Positions 33,863-45,284 of a stretch of 64,000 nt of DNA are shown here, piece by piece (position 1 is the stretch's first letter; every line of letters begins with the position of its first letter). Below the pieces are notes generated by a model. It was not told the DNA's origin. It did no database searches and saw nothing but the letters and a program-made list of their open reading frames with translations. The DNA is from Pholiota molesta (lineage: Eukaryota > Basidiomycota > Agaricomycetes > Agaricales > Strophariaceae), in contig JACGCK010000014.1 of the NCBI GenBank assembly GCA_014925825.1, positions 596,120 to 660,119 on the forward strand. Direction: 5' to 3'. The translations under genes were made by a program, and so were the position numbers.

Positions 33863-34822
33863 ATGTCCCATCTGAAGAAACAAGTTGTGCTACCTTACGA
33901 TTTGGAGCGCGACGTCTTTGAGCTTGCTGCCTATGCATTTCCCGGGCACGCAATCAAACTCTGCACGTTGTCGAAATATGTGCAACAATGGTGCGCCTCC
34001 CCGACTCCCCATTCTTGAACGTCACGGGCGCTCAATCAACTTGCCCGTCCATCCAACAGGATGGAAGCTATCATATACGAGACAGTCGTGCTCGAACTGC
34101 CGGTGGAGACCACGGATCTCTTTATGCAGACCTTCCACTCTCGCCCACCCACTTTCTTCGCAAAGACCGTCAAACGCCTCTACATCACAGGCATCCTCTC
34201 CTTCTCCGACGCGCGCGCCCTCCTCGCCGCCTGCACAGGCGCCACGGACATAACGTGCTGGATCTACCCACATACATTCACCGCGCACCTCCTCCCGCGC
34301 CTCCCAACGCCCGCCCTGCGCCGCCTCTCCATCCCGCTCGAGGCGCTGTGGGGCATGGCCCCGGTCTCCGTCCAGTTTACGCGGGCGCTGTTCCCGCGTC
34401 TGTCGCATTTGGAGATCGTGAACCCGCCGGGGGGACACCCCGCGCTGACGATCGACTGGAAGGGCCTCGCGGCGCTCCCGGCGCTGACGCACGTCGCACT
34501 CGGCGAGCTGTGCTTCGGTGACCACGCCCACTTCATCCCGCTACTGGGGGTGCTGCTGGACGCGTGCCCTGGTCTTGAGGTCCTGGTCATCATCACCCGC
34601 GACGAGCTATTTAGGGATGAGCTATGCAAGTCCGGAGTGGACGACGATGCGAGGGTGGTTGTTCAGTCTGATTTCAATGGGGCGCTGATGGTGCATGAAT
34701 ATTGGGAGGGGGTGAGGAAGGGCGGTCCTGATTTTTGGGCGATGGCGGATGGGGCCGTGCGGCGCTCGGTATGTTTCTTGTCGTATCTTGGGGAGATGAA
34801 AGGGACTGACTGGGATTTTTAA
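33863..34822 (+). CDS. Uncharacterised Agaricomycete LRR-like family protein
   Basis: Two exons, 33863-33990 and 34060-34822, give 296 aa; the 69-nt intron (donor GTGCGCC, acceptor CCAACAG) joins in phase 2. The N-terminus VVLPYDLERDVFELAAYA followed by LCTLSKYVQQW is the opening of a large mushroom family that looks like a degenerate F-box followed by leucine-rich segments; LRRLSIPLEALWG and LPALTHVALGEL fit such repeats. The sequence after the intron runs into an IIYETVVL strand as usual for the family. The function is unknown. A role in substrate recognition would be a guess from the resemblance to F-box/LRR proteins. Strongly GC-rich third positions support real coding. Confidence 0.75.
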
Positions 34823-35427
34823 AGCGAGCAAGACCTGACGCGGACAGTACCAATGAACTGACATTACCCCCGATAACAGGTTCAACGGCAGTCGCGGCGT
34901 GAATCATGATCCTCACAGGGAGTGTATTCTAGACCTTCATACATGATTCATATATCACAGTTAATTACAATTACCGTATTCCTTACCATTTAATATCAGA
35001 GGTGGGGGAGTTGTGCCCGATACATATGCAGAGGGCCAATACATAGGGTGTGGATAGATACACGAGTTGTTCTGTTCTGAATCTTGACTGGGTGTTTTTT
35101 GTTATTTGAAATTAGTGGTGTCAATGTTCGAATTCTTTCATTGCCTTCAGTTTGTCGCCAATTTATAGCTTTGGGGGTCCTGATTGCTGACATTCCTTGC
35201 TTCCTTTCAAGAGGGCATTGGATATTATCTGCGGGCTAGAGGTGAAGCCAATGACGATGCCCAATGATACTAGAGTCTCGGAAACTAAGTATGGCATCTC
35301 GCTCTATCGGCTACATAAAGCCAGGTATATTACATTAAATTGCCATCCACAGTACCTGCGAACGTATATAAGCTCAGAAAAGAAGGTTTGAGATATGAGA
35401 ATCTGACCTTTACATATCCACGTCTTG
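34823..35427. other. Convergent spacer
   Basis: Between the ends of the plus-strand LRR-like gene and the minus-strand acetyltransferase. AT-rich, with no frame worth calling. Confidence 0.5.
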
Positions 35428-36201
35428 TTACACGCGCTCCATTCTCTTCGTCACAAGCTCTCTCACTCCCCCGACCCAATCGTCCCAACACAACGAAAGC
35501 ACCACGCTATCCCGCCCATCCCCCTCGCCCCTCTCCTCCGGCGCAGGCCTCCCCTCCTTCCCCACGGGCAGCACCCACATCCAGCGCATCACGCCCTCCC
35601 TCTTGAACCCCATCTTCTCCGCCGCGGCGATGCTCCTCTCATTAAACGGGCTCGCGCTCCACACGACGCGCCGGAAGCCGAGGCCGCCCGCGGCGGGCAG
35701 GTCCAATGCGTAGCGCAGCAGCAGCCCGACGGCGTGCGTCGCGACGAAGGTGCGCTGGAACGCGGTGAGCACGATCACGGGCCCGATCTCGAGCGCGCGG
35801 TTCGCGGGCGCGGCGTGCAGCCAGCCGATGATGCCCGCGACGCGCCCCGGGAGCCGCGCGCCGCCCGCGCCTTCTGGCGCGTCCGGGTCCGGGGGCGCGG
35901 TCTTGTCGATCATGGCGAACAGCATGCCGGACGGGTCGCCGCGGAGGGCGCCCTCGACGAACGCGAGGAAGTCCGCGAAGGTGGACCACGAGCCGGGGAG
36001 GAAGCGCGCGAGCGCTTCCTCGTCCGCGGCGAAGGCGGTGTAGAACGGGTGCGCGTGGACGGCGGGGATGAAGGGGACGAGCTGGAGGCGGTCTGTCTCG
36101 AGGAGTGGCGGGACGGGGATGTTCGCGTTGAGGTCGTATGGGTCCTGGAAGGAGGCGTCGTCCTCGGGGGCGGGGGGTTTGTAGGAGTTGATGTAGGCCA
36201 T
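35428..36201 (-). CDS. GNAT-family N-acetyltransferase (RimJ/RimL-like)
   Basis: A 257-aa intronless protein that should transfer an acetyl group from acetyl-CoA to an amine. The N-terminal TDRLQLVPFIP strand is the usual start of the Acetyltransf_3/RimJ-type fold. GRVAGIIGWLHAAPANRALEIGPVIVL gives the central strands, THAVGLLLRYALD covers the acetyl-CoA-binding helix region, and VVWSASPFNERSIAAAEKMGFKREG is the classic NxxSxxxxxKxGF segment near the end. Very GC-rich in the third codon position, so long antisense frames over it are shadows. Close relatives in fungi are uncharacterised; the acceptor is unknown. Confidence 0.85.
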   Translation of the reverse strand: MAYINSYKPPAPEDDASFQDPYDLNANIPVPPLLETDRLQLVPFIPAVHAHPFYTAFAADEEALARFLPGSWSTFADFLAFVEGALRGDPSGMLFAMIDKTAPPDPDAPEGAGGARLPGRVAGIIGWLHAAPANRALEIGPVIVLTAFQRTFVATHAVGLLLRYALDLPAAGGLGFRRVVWSASPFNERSIAAAEKMGFKREGVMRWMWVLPVGKEGRPAPEERGEGDGRDSVVLSLCWDDWVGGVRELVTKRMERV

Positions 36202-36668
36202 GGTGGTGGTGGTGGTGTACTTGGGTTCGGGATGAGGCCGTCGCGGCGATGTGCTATAGCGTCCTTATATTGATTTCCGATGAGGTGATAATGACTCATA
36301 TGCGCTTAATGGTTGGATGATAACAATCCCCCTATGTCACAGGTAAGTATCCCTGTAGATGGGAAGTTCGGCCGGCTACGCGTAAGTAGCGATGTAAAAT
36401 GGGCAAGGTGTACAGATGAAGGTAAGTAATATCTTAATTATAAGTACCCAGGTCATTATGAGTAGCGGGTGTGCTTGAACTTCAGTGAAAGGGTATACCG
36501 GCATCTCCGGACCGACGCTCAATGAGCCTACACGTGATCGACTTTTTTCTTGTTCGCGTTTTTGGCAACAGAACGGTGTCTAAGTCCTCTTCTCCTCTTC
36601 CCTCCTTAACCTCCCTTCGCGATACCCTTTCTTAACTCTCTAGACCTAGGAGGTAGAGATAACCAAAA
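36202..36668. promoter_or_regulatory. Divergent promoter region acetyltransferase / LYAR
   Basis: 467 bp between two outward-facing starts, so promoters for both genes should be here. No clear TATA box. A pyrimidine-rich CTCTTCTCCTCTTCCCTCC tract near 36580-36610 precedes LYAR, as is common in fungal housekeeping promoters. Confidence 0.45.
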
Positions 36669-37994
36669 ATGGTTTCATTCCAGTGCGTGATCCCGCCTTC
36701 GTACCCCTCAATTTACCGTGCTCACCCCCCGCTATCGTGTTTCGCAGATGTCATGGTTAGTACATGCCCACCCGTCTCTGTTTACCTCCAACGCAGTGTT
36801 CATGAGCATCCCCTGTTCGTATAGCGTGCGGCGACGTCGTGAAAAAACCGAAGCTCGATCAGCACAGGACGCGCTGCCACAGCGGCTACGACTGCATCGA
36901 CTGCTCGACGACGTTCAACACCCCCGCGGAATACAAGGGCCACACGTCCTGTATCAGCGAAGCGGAGAAGTACCAGAAGAGCCTGTATAAAGGGCCGAAA
37001 ACCGTACGTCCCACCCACCCTCGCACGTTTTCCTCCGTTTGACTCAAGCATATCGGCCTGCTCTCCAGGGCGCGCCCGCTCCGCCGAAAGCGCCCGAAAA
37101 ACAACCAGAAGCGGCGGAGCCCCCCGCCCCCGCCCCGCGGCAGTCGAACGCACAATGGCGCCCGCAGCCGGCGGCGGAGCGCTATGGCGTCTGGGGCCAG
37201 CAGACGCGGACGACGGGCGCGAACGATACCCCCCTCGGCGCGAACAACCGCCCGGACCCCTCAGCGAAGCCCGCGGCAGCACCAGCACCGCCGGCGGTGG
37301 CGAATGGTGCCCCGGCGGTGCAGAATGGGTGGGGGAATAAGCGGAAGTCTATGGATTCTGAGGTGCGTTTCTTTTCTTTTGGGTGGTGGTTTCCGGGCTG
37401 ATGTGGGCTACGTGGTTGGATTAGCCTGTGATTGATGCTGCGTCGAGCAAGAAGCCCAAGGTCGCGGCGGAAGTGGTAGAGGAGTCCAAAGAGGCTAAGA
37501 AGGAAAAGAAATCCAAGAAGGAGAAGAAAGATAAGAAGACCGTCGATGTCGTCGATGCGGTAACCGACGCTGGCGAGGAGAAGAAGAAGAAGAAAAAGGA
37601 GAAGCGCAAGGAGGGATCGGAGGCGGCTGAGAGCAAGGACGAGAGCGTCAAGTCAGAGAAGAAGGAGAAGAAGAAAGAGAAGAAGGATAAGGGCTCGGAC
37701 GACGCTATGGACGTCGACGTGACGCCCGCTGACGGATCGTCGAAGAAAAAGGAGAAGAAGGAGAAGAAGGAAAAGAGACAAGAGTCCATTGCGGACAGCA
37801 TGGATGTCGAGTCTACGCCCGCCGACGAATCATCAAAGAAAAAGAAGAAAGAGAAGAAGGACAAAAAGGACAAGAAACAAGAGTCCAGTGCTGATACCAT
37901 GGATGTCGAGCCTGCGCCTTCAGATGGATCGTCGAAAAAGGAGAAGAAGGAGAAAAAACACAAGAAGGACAAGGAGTCGAGTTCCAGTTCATGA
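36669..37994 (+). CDS. LYAR: LYAR-type nucleolar zinc-finger protein
   Basis: LYAR proteins are nucleolar and support pre-rRNA processing and growth. Five exons (36669-36682, 36748-36755, 36825-37003, 37069-37362, 37425-37994) give 354 aa. The N-terminal zinc fingers (VSFQCHACGDVVKKPKLDQH, then DCIDCSTTFNTPAEYKGHTS) match the LYAR C2HC pattern. The end of the second block, EKYQKSLYKGPK, is also diagnostic. A Pro/Ala-rich linker follows, then about 190 residues of Lys/Glu-rich repeats (KKEKKEKKEKK) with acidic DAMDVD spacers, a nucleolar-type tail. Exon 2 is only 8 nt (ATGTCATG); without it the first zinc finger cannot be assembled in frame. The Lys-rich repeats make a Phe/Ser-rich antisense frame that is not a gene. 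Confidence 0.9.
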
Positions 37995-38389
37995 TGTGCG
38001 AGCGCTTCCGCATATTCTTCCATCCCTCGATAACCCCGCCAACGAATCTCCCATTGTCTGTCGTCGTCTTTTCGTCTTCGTTCGTCGTTGCACCGCGCTA
38101 TCTATTCTAGATCTATATAGACTCTGTTGATTGTATTACCCATGCTTTTCTATGGAATGACATCGATGCATTTATCTACATGACAACAATTGCTTTTCAT
38201 AACAATAGGCCTTGATGCCTTCAGATGTCTTCCGTCATTCGTGCCTCTGGATCTGTTGCTGGCCCCTGGCCAGCGAGCTAATTTAGATAGGGCACGTGGC
38301 TGCAGTGCAGCACGGCGGCCAGAAATCGATTTCCTCGTAAACGTTTCTTCGCACTCGACCACCACCACCACCCGCCACCACCATCCGCT
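37995..38389. other. Spacer LYAR to ATG3
   Basis: 395 bp between two plus-strand genes: LYAR 3' region, then the ATG3 promoter. A (ACC)n-type tract at about 38360-38383 lies just before the ATG3 start. No gene. Confidence 0.5.
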
Positions 38390-39838
38390 ATGCAGGCCAT
38401 CCAGTCCCTTGTCGCCCTGCGCGAGTATCTGAGTCCTGTGAGCACCGCACCGCCCCTGGCCCAGATGATCAGCTCACCGATCCCATGCGCAGGTCCTCAA
38501 GGAGAGCAAGTTCAAGGAACACGGCCGCATCACGCCTGGTACGCCCAGATGCTCTTCATGTTGCACAGGCTAACCCAATCTGTATCACAGAGGAGTTCGT
38601 CGCCGCCGGCGACTTTCTAGTGTACAAGTTCCCCGTGTGGACGTGGTACGTCTCCCGCACCATCTCATCCCAACACTCCCGTCTCTGACCTTCTTGACCG
38701 CGTGCACACAGGGAAAAAGGCGACGCCTCCAAGACCCGCGACTTCCTCCCCGCGGACAAGCAGTACCTCGTCACCCGCGGCGTGCCGTGCCTGCGCCGCG
38801 CGACCGCCCTCGCGTACACCGACGCGGACGAGGACGCCGAGCGCCTGCTCTCCTTCGCGGACGGGCCCGCGGCCGCGGACGGCGGCGACGAGTGGGTCGA
38901 GACGCACGCGGGGCGCACGACGGCGTCCGCGCACGGCGGCGCGGGCGACATCGCGGAGATCCCGGACATCGACGGCCCCGGCGACGCGGACGCGGACGAC
39001 GCCGCCGCGGGCGTCGCCGCGCTCCGCCTGGGCGCGGAGGGGCGCGAGGCGGCGATCCTGGATCTGGATGCGATTCCGGATATGGAGGAGGACGACTTGG
39101 AGGAGGCGGAGGACGAGGCGACGGCGGCGCCTGCTGTCCAGAAACCCAGCGCGTCTGCGCTGGCGGATGTTGCAAGGTGGGTGGGCTGTTCTTGGGAATG
39201 ACGCTTGCTTTGGTTGATGTCGCGTTTCTTACAGTCCGGTGGAAGCTGCGAAGGGCAACCTGCTGCAAGTGCGCACATACGATGTCATGATCACGTACGA
39301 TAAGTACTACCAAACACCGAGAGTGTGGCTGATCGGCTACGATGAGGTGCGTCCTCCCCTCTCCTCCCCCGCCCCCACCTAACATTACCTGCCCCCACAG
39401 AACGGCACGCCCCTCACGCCGACGCAGATCTTCCAAGACATCTCCGCGGACCACGCGCACAAAACGGTCACCATCGAGCCGTTCATCCACTCCGCGTCGC
39501 TGCAGGCCGCCTCCGTGCACCCGTGCAAGCACGCGAGCGTGATGAAGAAGGTCATCGAGCGCATGAACAGCAGCGTCGTCGCGGAGCAGCTCGCGCGCAA
39601 GGCGCCGCTCTCCCCTTCCGCGTCGTCCGCCGCCGCCACCCAGAAGAAGAAGTGGCTGTTCAGCAGGAAAGCGAGCGGCGGGAAGGAGGCGGCGGCGGCG
39701 GCGGCCGCTGCTGCTGCTGCAGGAGGAGAGGAGGAGGAGGTCGAGGGGATGCGCGTTGATTTCTACCTCGTGGTGTTCCTCAAGTTCATCGCATCCATCG
39801 TGCCGACGATCGAGGTCGACTCGACCACGTCGTTCTGA
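38390..39838 (+). CDS. ATG3: Autophagy E2-like conjugating enzyme Atg3
   Basis: Atg3 takes Atg8 from Atg7 and passes it to phosphatidylethanolamine on autophagic membranes. Six exons (38390-38437, 38493-38538, 38591-38645, 38712-39176, 39235-39346, 39401-39838) give 387 aa. The amphipathic N-terminus is followed by [35 protein letters not shown], and a long acidic flexible region ([20 protein letters not shown]) as in other Atg3 proteins. The E2 core has [18 protein letters not shown] and the catalytic Cys in [11 protein letters not shown]. It ends [17 protein letters not shown] as expected. An insertion between the active site and the C-terminal helix contains a run of about 11 Ala from GCG/GCT repeats. 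A 253-codon antisense frame over exon 4 is an artefact of high GC. Confidence 0.95.
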
Positions 39839-40634
39839 GTGGGGCTTGGGAGATGGCGTTACATCTTCCTCCTCCTCGCGCTGGGGAACAACTGATACCC
39901 CCTCTTTGGCTGCTGTCTATGAATAATCCACGGTGTATATAGATGTGTAAACAGGTGCCGAGATGTTTTCTCCCTTTTTTTTTTGTATATGTACCATAGT
40001 TTCTGGCCTGGCGCATCGCTTTCGTGGAAGAACGTTCGAGTTTTTTTTGTTTGCAAGGTCTGTTGCTTCGCCAAAAAAGCAACCTCGACACTAGCAAGGA
40101 ATTCCACAAATACAACCAGAATTTCATAGAATGGTCACAACGGTATAGTAACTGCATCGGAAGAAAGCGCTGCTGGCAATGTTCACAATAATTCTAATCT
40201 TTGCGAGGTTAATTCATAACAGAATCCACTAGAATTTACCTGTTCATTACAAGGAGTCGTCGAGCCAAAATGCAACGTGAGGGATTTAAATGCCACAAGT
40301 GCTTGAAATGTAACAAAACTCGTGTCCGTGTGCTTACGAACATTGTAATGAACACAAAATGATTCTATCACCTTTGTCTGGGCATGCGACAATTCTAAAG
40401 CATTATAATGTATATAATAATAGCAGCTACTTTGCAAGTGCATTAAAAGTGTTTATAATGATTTTTGAGTCGGCTAGAAGCCACGAACCTAGGTGCTGAA
40501 AGCGCATTTTTGCTGATCTAGTAGCCCTTAGAATTCAGAAGCATGCCCGACAGATATTATTATCAGAGAAACAGGATGAGCCTCATATCCAAGATATCCT
40601 ACGCTACACACAAACCCTACATATGTAGAAAATA
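39839..40634. other. Convergent spacer ATG3 / UTP25
   Basis: About 800 bp, AT-rich, with T-runs near 39970-40060. It lies between facing 3' ends; no coding signal. Confidence 0.5.
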
Positions 40635-43112
40635 TCACGAAGACTTAATCAGCTCCACCGCAGCCTGCGTCCCCACGATCCTCTCCAGCCGCATCCGATC
40701 ATACCTCGAGAACAGCACCCGGCAGCTGACGTCCGCCGCCTCCACGCCCTCATCAAGGAATGGGAACGACAGGAACTCGGTGAAGTACTGCGGGTGGTCG
40801 GGCGGGCCGTAGAACACGACGTTCCGGCTGCCGCGCAGCTTGTAGCGCTTGTAGAAGTGGAAGCGCTCGCTGACGAGCAGGAAGGCTTTTTGACCTTTGA
40901 AGAAAGCCTGCCGCGCGCGGGAGATGTCTTGGTTCGTGGAGTATCTAGGGAGGGGGAAATGTGAGATGAGGGGGAAATGGGGTTTGGCGAGTAGAGCTTA
41001 CTCGGAGAGGACGGTGAAGGTCACTCCTGCGAATTTTCGGAAGTGATTGTGGACGCGGATGAAATCGAAGGACGAGGGGACGAATATGATAGTATTGGTA
41101 CTTTGCACTGCCGATTTCAGGATGGAAGGAAGTAGCTACGGGAGTTTTGAGCCATGGATACTTTAACGATGCATGAAATAAACATACTTGGGTGGTAAAA
41201 TAGTGGAAACGTTTCTCAGGTTCATCAACCGCGCTGACGCAGTCGAAGTGGACGAAGTTCTGTTGCACAATGAGAACCTATTTTGGTGCTTGACTAAAGA
41301 TAGCGGCTTACTTGGTCGATCCCAGCGGGCACTTCAATAGGCTGCCATGTCTTTTCCGTTCGGATTTTGCCCGCTACGTTTTTCAGCGAATTGTTGTACA
41401 ACGCTCGTGTTTCTGCGGTCTCGTATGCTGATAACAGGATTGACTGCCGAAGGAATGCGGCGCTAAGTAATGCGATAAGGACTGGCTACGAACATAAGGG
41501 TATTTTGTCAACGCACTGTCCGTCAAGATACCAAGGCTTTATCCTTGAAAAGTCGGTATCGTGCGATTCTTTTGGAAGCTTATTCATGTACGACATGATG
41601 AACTAGAATGGTTTGATAAGAATGATAATGCGTCAATAATAAAATTTCAACACACTTTGACATGCTCCCAATTTTGCATCGTGAGGGCATCCATTTGGTC
41701 AATGACAAGAAGCTCTATCGATGTTAGATAATCTGCGTTCCTAGAATGGGGAAAAAAATCAGGATTTATCTATCGATATACAAAGAAGATTACGAACTTT
41801 TCCTTCTCAATAGATCTTCGCAGACCCAGCGGACTCGCCATGATGATATCGCACCCGTAGAAATCAGCAAACATCTTGACAGTTTTCCGCGTCATCTTGA
41901 TACCAACCCTAAAGTTGTCATCCACATTTCCCTTGAACGTGTCGACGTGGTCCGCTGGGTATGTCCCAGGCTCTGCTGCGACCAGTTTATCGACGACGCC
42001 TTCAGGCAGGCCGTATTCCGAGAGGAACCGGGATTGGTTTTCGATTTGGTAGGCGGGGTGAGGCGTGTGGGATGTAATGGCTCTAAACCAGTCGAGAGCG
42101 GAGGAGCGGAAGGGGAGGAGGATGAGGACCGTGGGCCGAGTGAATCCTTGGTCCTGGACGTCTTCGGGCGGGGGTGCATCTGGGTTTGCCTTTGTAGCAC
42201 GCGTCAAGCGCTCGTTGTTTTTCAACACTCGTCTGCGCTTTCTAAGAAATGGTGGTAGATTAGAGAAAGCCGGGGATGCGAGGTCGGGAAGAGTAACTAC
42301 TTCGTAACATGGTTTAGAGCGTGGAGAGCGATGGCTTCCCTGGATGCTCTTTTTGTGGTAAGCGGAGTTGAGGTGATATATAGATCTTTTCGGGTAGCGA
42401 GAGTTGAAAGGATGTCATTCTGCAATTCAACCTGATCTGAACGGGATGAAAATATCAGACAAAGCATAGTTCATATAGAGTTCTTGACGTACTTTTGGCC
42501 TGCTTAGCCTGTCTAAAGGCGAACGGAATCCTGAGGTTCTCAAGAATCTGATAATATTGAATGAATAAGTAGAAAACATGAGCCATTGCGCTACTCACAT
42601 CAACTTCTGATACTGCCGTAGAGGTGCTTGCTTCCGAGCCGACTGGAATGGAAACGATAGCTGAACCGAGTTTGCCCACTTTCTCTCTTGTGTTTGACCA
42701 TGAACGACTTTCAACAGCGGTCCTGGAAGATTCAGATAGACATGATGGGTTCACACCAAAATGGTTTTCGTAAAGATCGTTGGATGCGGTGGGTTCTGCA
42801 GCGAAACTTGTTAGCTTCTACAGTTCATCGTTGCAAGCGCCTCAACGCACCTTCCATCACCACATCTGCAATCTCCTCCTTGTCCTCTTCCTCCGCTCCA
42901 GCACTAGGTACAACGATATCCTTGTCAACCTCCATCCTAGCCTCATCTTTCTCCTTCTCCACATGTACTTCGGCGAATGCTATCGCTTTGCGCTTATTCA
43001 GTTTCTCTGAAGGGATGAAGTCATCATGCGGCAACTTTCTCTTGCTAATTTTCGTGGCAGAGACGTTCAGGAGGGTAAGGAGCTTTGTTGTGACATTGTT
43101 TCCGTCGTCCAT
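40635..43112 (-). CDS. UTP25: U3 snoRNA-associated protein Utp25
   Basis: Utp25 is a small-subunit processome factor needed for 18S rRNA maturation; its fold resembles a DEAD-box helicase core without the ATPase motifs. Eleven exons can be joined in frame from ATG 43112 (first exon 43112-42851, last ending at 40635). Order: acidic/Lys-rich N-terminus; [35 protein letters not shown] and [34 protein letters not shown] with [37 protein letters not shown] (the degenerate DEAD-box position); [20 protein letters not shown]; and the C-terminal [17 protein letters not shown] and [14 protein letters not shown]. These blocks are strongly diagnostic. No frame breaks across about 2.5 kb. It is convergent with ATG3. 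Confidence 0.95.
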
Positions 43113-44132
43113 TGAGAGTGTAATGTGCAAGGTATTTCTCAATTCTTTTACTGACCCAAGATCTCAAAAATCCGAGGCTGCTGGACAACAAGACCAATCA
43201 ATAACGGCTCCTTTGTCACGCGCGCATCATTTCGCACGCACGCCGCGACGGGACTAGTACTGGCAGTACTGCGCTGGGTCAATTGATTATTGAACTTGAA
43301 CACGCTGGTGTTCATTGAAAGGTCCTAAGTACTTTTCGCGCGCTCGCGCCCCTCGGAGATTGCTGGCAGTGAGCGTGGCGCGGGTGCTAAGCCGACCCGC
43401 ATAAATGACTGTGCGTGGTCTGTAGTATGGTGCTGGTGCTGGTGCTGGTGCTGGTGCTGGTGCTGGTGGAACAGCTCCTGTGCCTTGTGCTGTGGAAAAA
43501 TCACACAAGCCGTAGCGTGAGGAGCGCGATTGCTGCTTCGACATGGGAGAGCATGGGGGGTAGTTGTACAATGTATATGCATTGATAGAATAAAAACGTA
43601 AAGGTCAAGTAACTTAGTGGGGACCAGCAATGCATCGGTAATTCAAACTCCGACGCACCACCAAAAAAATGGCTACGTTCCCTCTCATCGCCACTTCAAC
43701 AGATGGAATGTAGTTTGTATGGAAGAAAGTGATTACCTTGATAATATAAATTGAGTCTTCGGAGTGGAATTTTTTTTCTTCGGCTCAGTCTTCAAATACT
43801 CTCAAAATGGCACCAAATTTTCATGAAATGAGAGTACTAGAGACATTGTAGAGACATTTGCAGAAAATTCTGTTCTGGAGACTTTTTAGCAAATGGTAAA
43901 CTAATAAGAATGGGTGGTTTCAATTTGTACACTGGTGTTTGTGGAAAGCAGCACGGAGCCATCTTCAAAAGACTTGTTTTTAATGCCCTAATATGGCAAT
44001 TCAGGGTTATCAACAGCCATTAGTTGTCTCGTCGCGACCGCGTCGCGTCGGCGCGTCCATCCAATTTATGCACTTACAGCACATCAATATATTTTTCTTG
44101 ACTACTTACAGCTACCGAAACCCTCTCTAAGT
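43113..44132. other. Intergenic stretch with hexamer microsatellite
   Basis: About 1 kb without a supported gene. It contains the GGTGCT repeat at 43429-43469, which produces a spurious Pro-Ala repeat on the minus strand. The remainder is AT-rich. Confidence 0.5.
43429..43469. repeat. (GGTGCT)n microsatellite
   Basis: Nearly seven perfect copies of GGTGCT. The frames through it read as (PA)n or (HQ)n and have no other coding support. Confidence 0.8.
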
Positions 44133-45284
44133 ATGCCAGCACAGCGTACACCCCTTCAAAGAGCTCAAGCAGTACAAAATCTGGCAAAAATCCGTGCTCA
44201 GCACCAAAAAGGGAATACTAGTGACCACGGTAATTCAGCAGGACAGAATAATGCAGATAAAAAGGAGAACAGAAGGCTAGAACAACAGGTTAAAGAAGAG
44301 CGGGAAAGAGGTGATGCATTCCAGAGAAAGCTATGGAACAAGACCCGGGAGGCCAAACGTGCAAAGAACTCGCGAGATGTTCTAAAAAAGGAGAATGAAC
44401 GTGTCGAGCTCAATTTACGTATGCGTGGATTCCGAGCACCAAAGCAAAAAGAAAACCTAATTGTGAAGACACTCGAGAGGGTGCATAGTCTTCCGGAAGA
44501 GGCCTACATCAAAGAAAAGGGAGTGGTTAAAGATTCTTGCCGTGCTATGATTCGGGATCTAGGAGCAATGAACATACCGGAAGAAAAGACCAGCGAAGTC
44601 ATCAGAACTGTGGCTAAAGGGCTAGGAGTTGATGTCATCGATACCGTCTCTGCTCGAACAGTCAGTCAAATCATGAAAGAAGGTGGAATAGCTTCAGTTG
44701 TCCAATTAGGAACTGAAATCACAGAAGCAAAAGGTGAGTAGATTTGGGCAATATAAGTAGCATGAATATTTACTTATTTAATCAATAAATCAGGACTCAC
44801 TATCAGTTCAGATGGAACAACAATCCGACATCGAAACTACGAATCCCGTCATATGAATCTAAAAGTTCCACAGTATAATAATGCAGAGGAAAACACATGG
44901 TGCACACCTGCAAGGATCTTCACAACACGCTTTATGGGAATCGGATCTGCTCCGAACCACACCAGTAATATGCAACTTCACGGACTTCAGCACCAGGTTC
45001 AGGACATATACGGTATCTACAACCAAAGCCGTCTTGGAAAGGCCACGCCAGCAGATCCCATTACCTTTCCAATGTATTTATTGGGCGGCGCCGTGTGCCC
45101 CTCCCCTCCAACGAGGGATGTGGGCCGGCTGTTTAATTCAAGGCGATGTTGGCGATGGTACCGCCTACATCGCATATACCCCGCCCTCGTCCTCAGCATC
45201 CCCCTCAAGCACCTTATCTGCAGCTACCCCAGCAACGAACGACATGGCAGGCTAGGATTGACGACGCCATCGCCTCGCAAGTAA
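44133..45284 (+). pseudogene. Truncated gene of a probable mobile-element protein family
   Basis: Exon 1 (44133-44733) encodes a basic coiled-coil protein: RRLEQQVKEERERGDAFQRK and following residues, then a helical domain (KDSCRAMIRDLGAMNIPEEK). A 60-nt intron (donor GTGAGTAG, acceptor AATCAG) joins in phase 1 to GLTISSDGTTIRHRNYESRH and RFMGIGSAPNHTSN. From memory, the SSDGTT...NYESRH pattern belongs to a family scattered through Agaricomycete genomes, usually near transposons; I have no named function. Relatives continue for several hundred residues after the ATPADP motif. Here family-like sequence stops near 45060 and the frame runs on through unrelated GC-rich DNA to a stop at 45284. The element therefore looks broken in its second exon. 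Confidence 0.6.

Noticed and set aside
35425..36273. 282-codon plus-strand frame
   Set aside because: Antisense to the acetyltransferase, which has clear GNAT motifs; Arg/Gly/Val/Glu-heavy composition is a GC artefact.
37421..38023. 200-codon minus-strand Phe/Ser-rich frame
   Set aside because: Exact antisense of the Lys/Glu repeats of LYAR.
38771..39532. 253-codon minus-strand open frame
   Set aside because: Antisense to ATG3 exons 4-6; Arg/Pro/Ser composition typical of the complement of GC-rich coding DNA.
43287..43630. Minus-strand (PA)n or (HQ)n repeat protein
   Set aside because: Produced by the GGTGCT microsatellite only; no other coding support.
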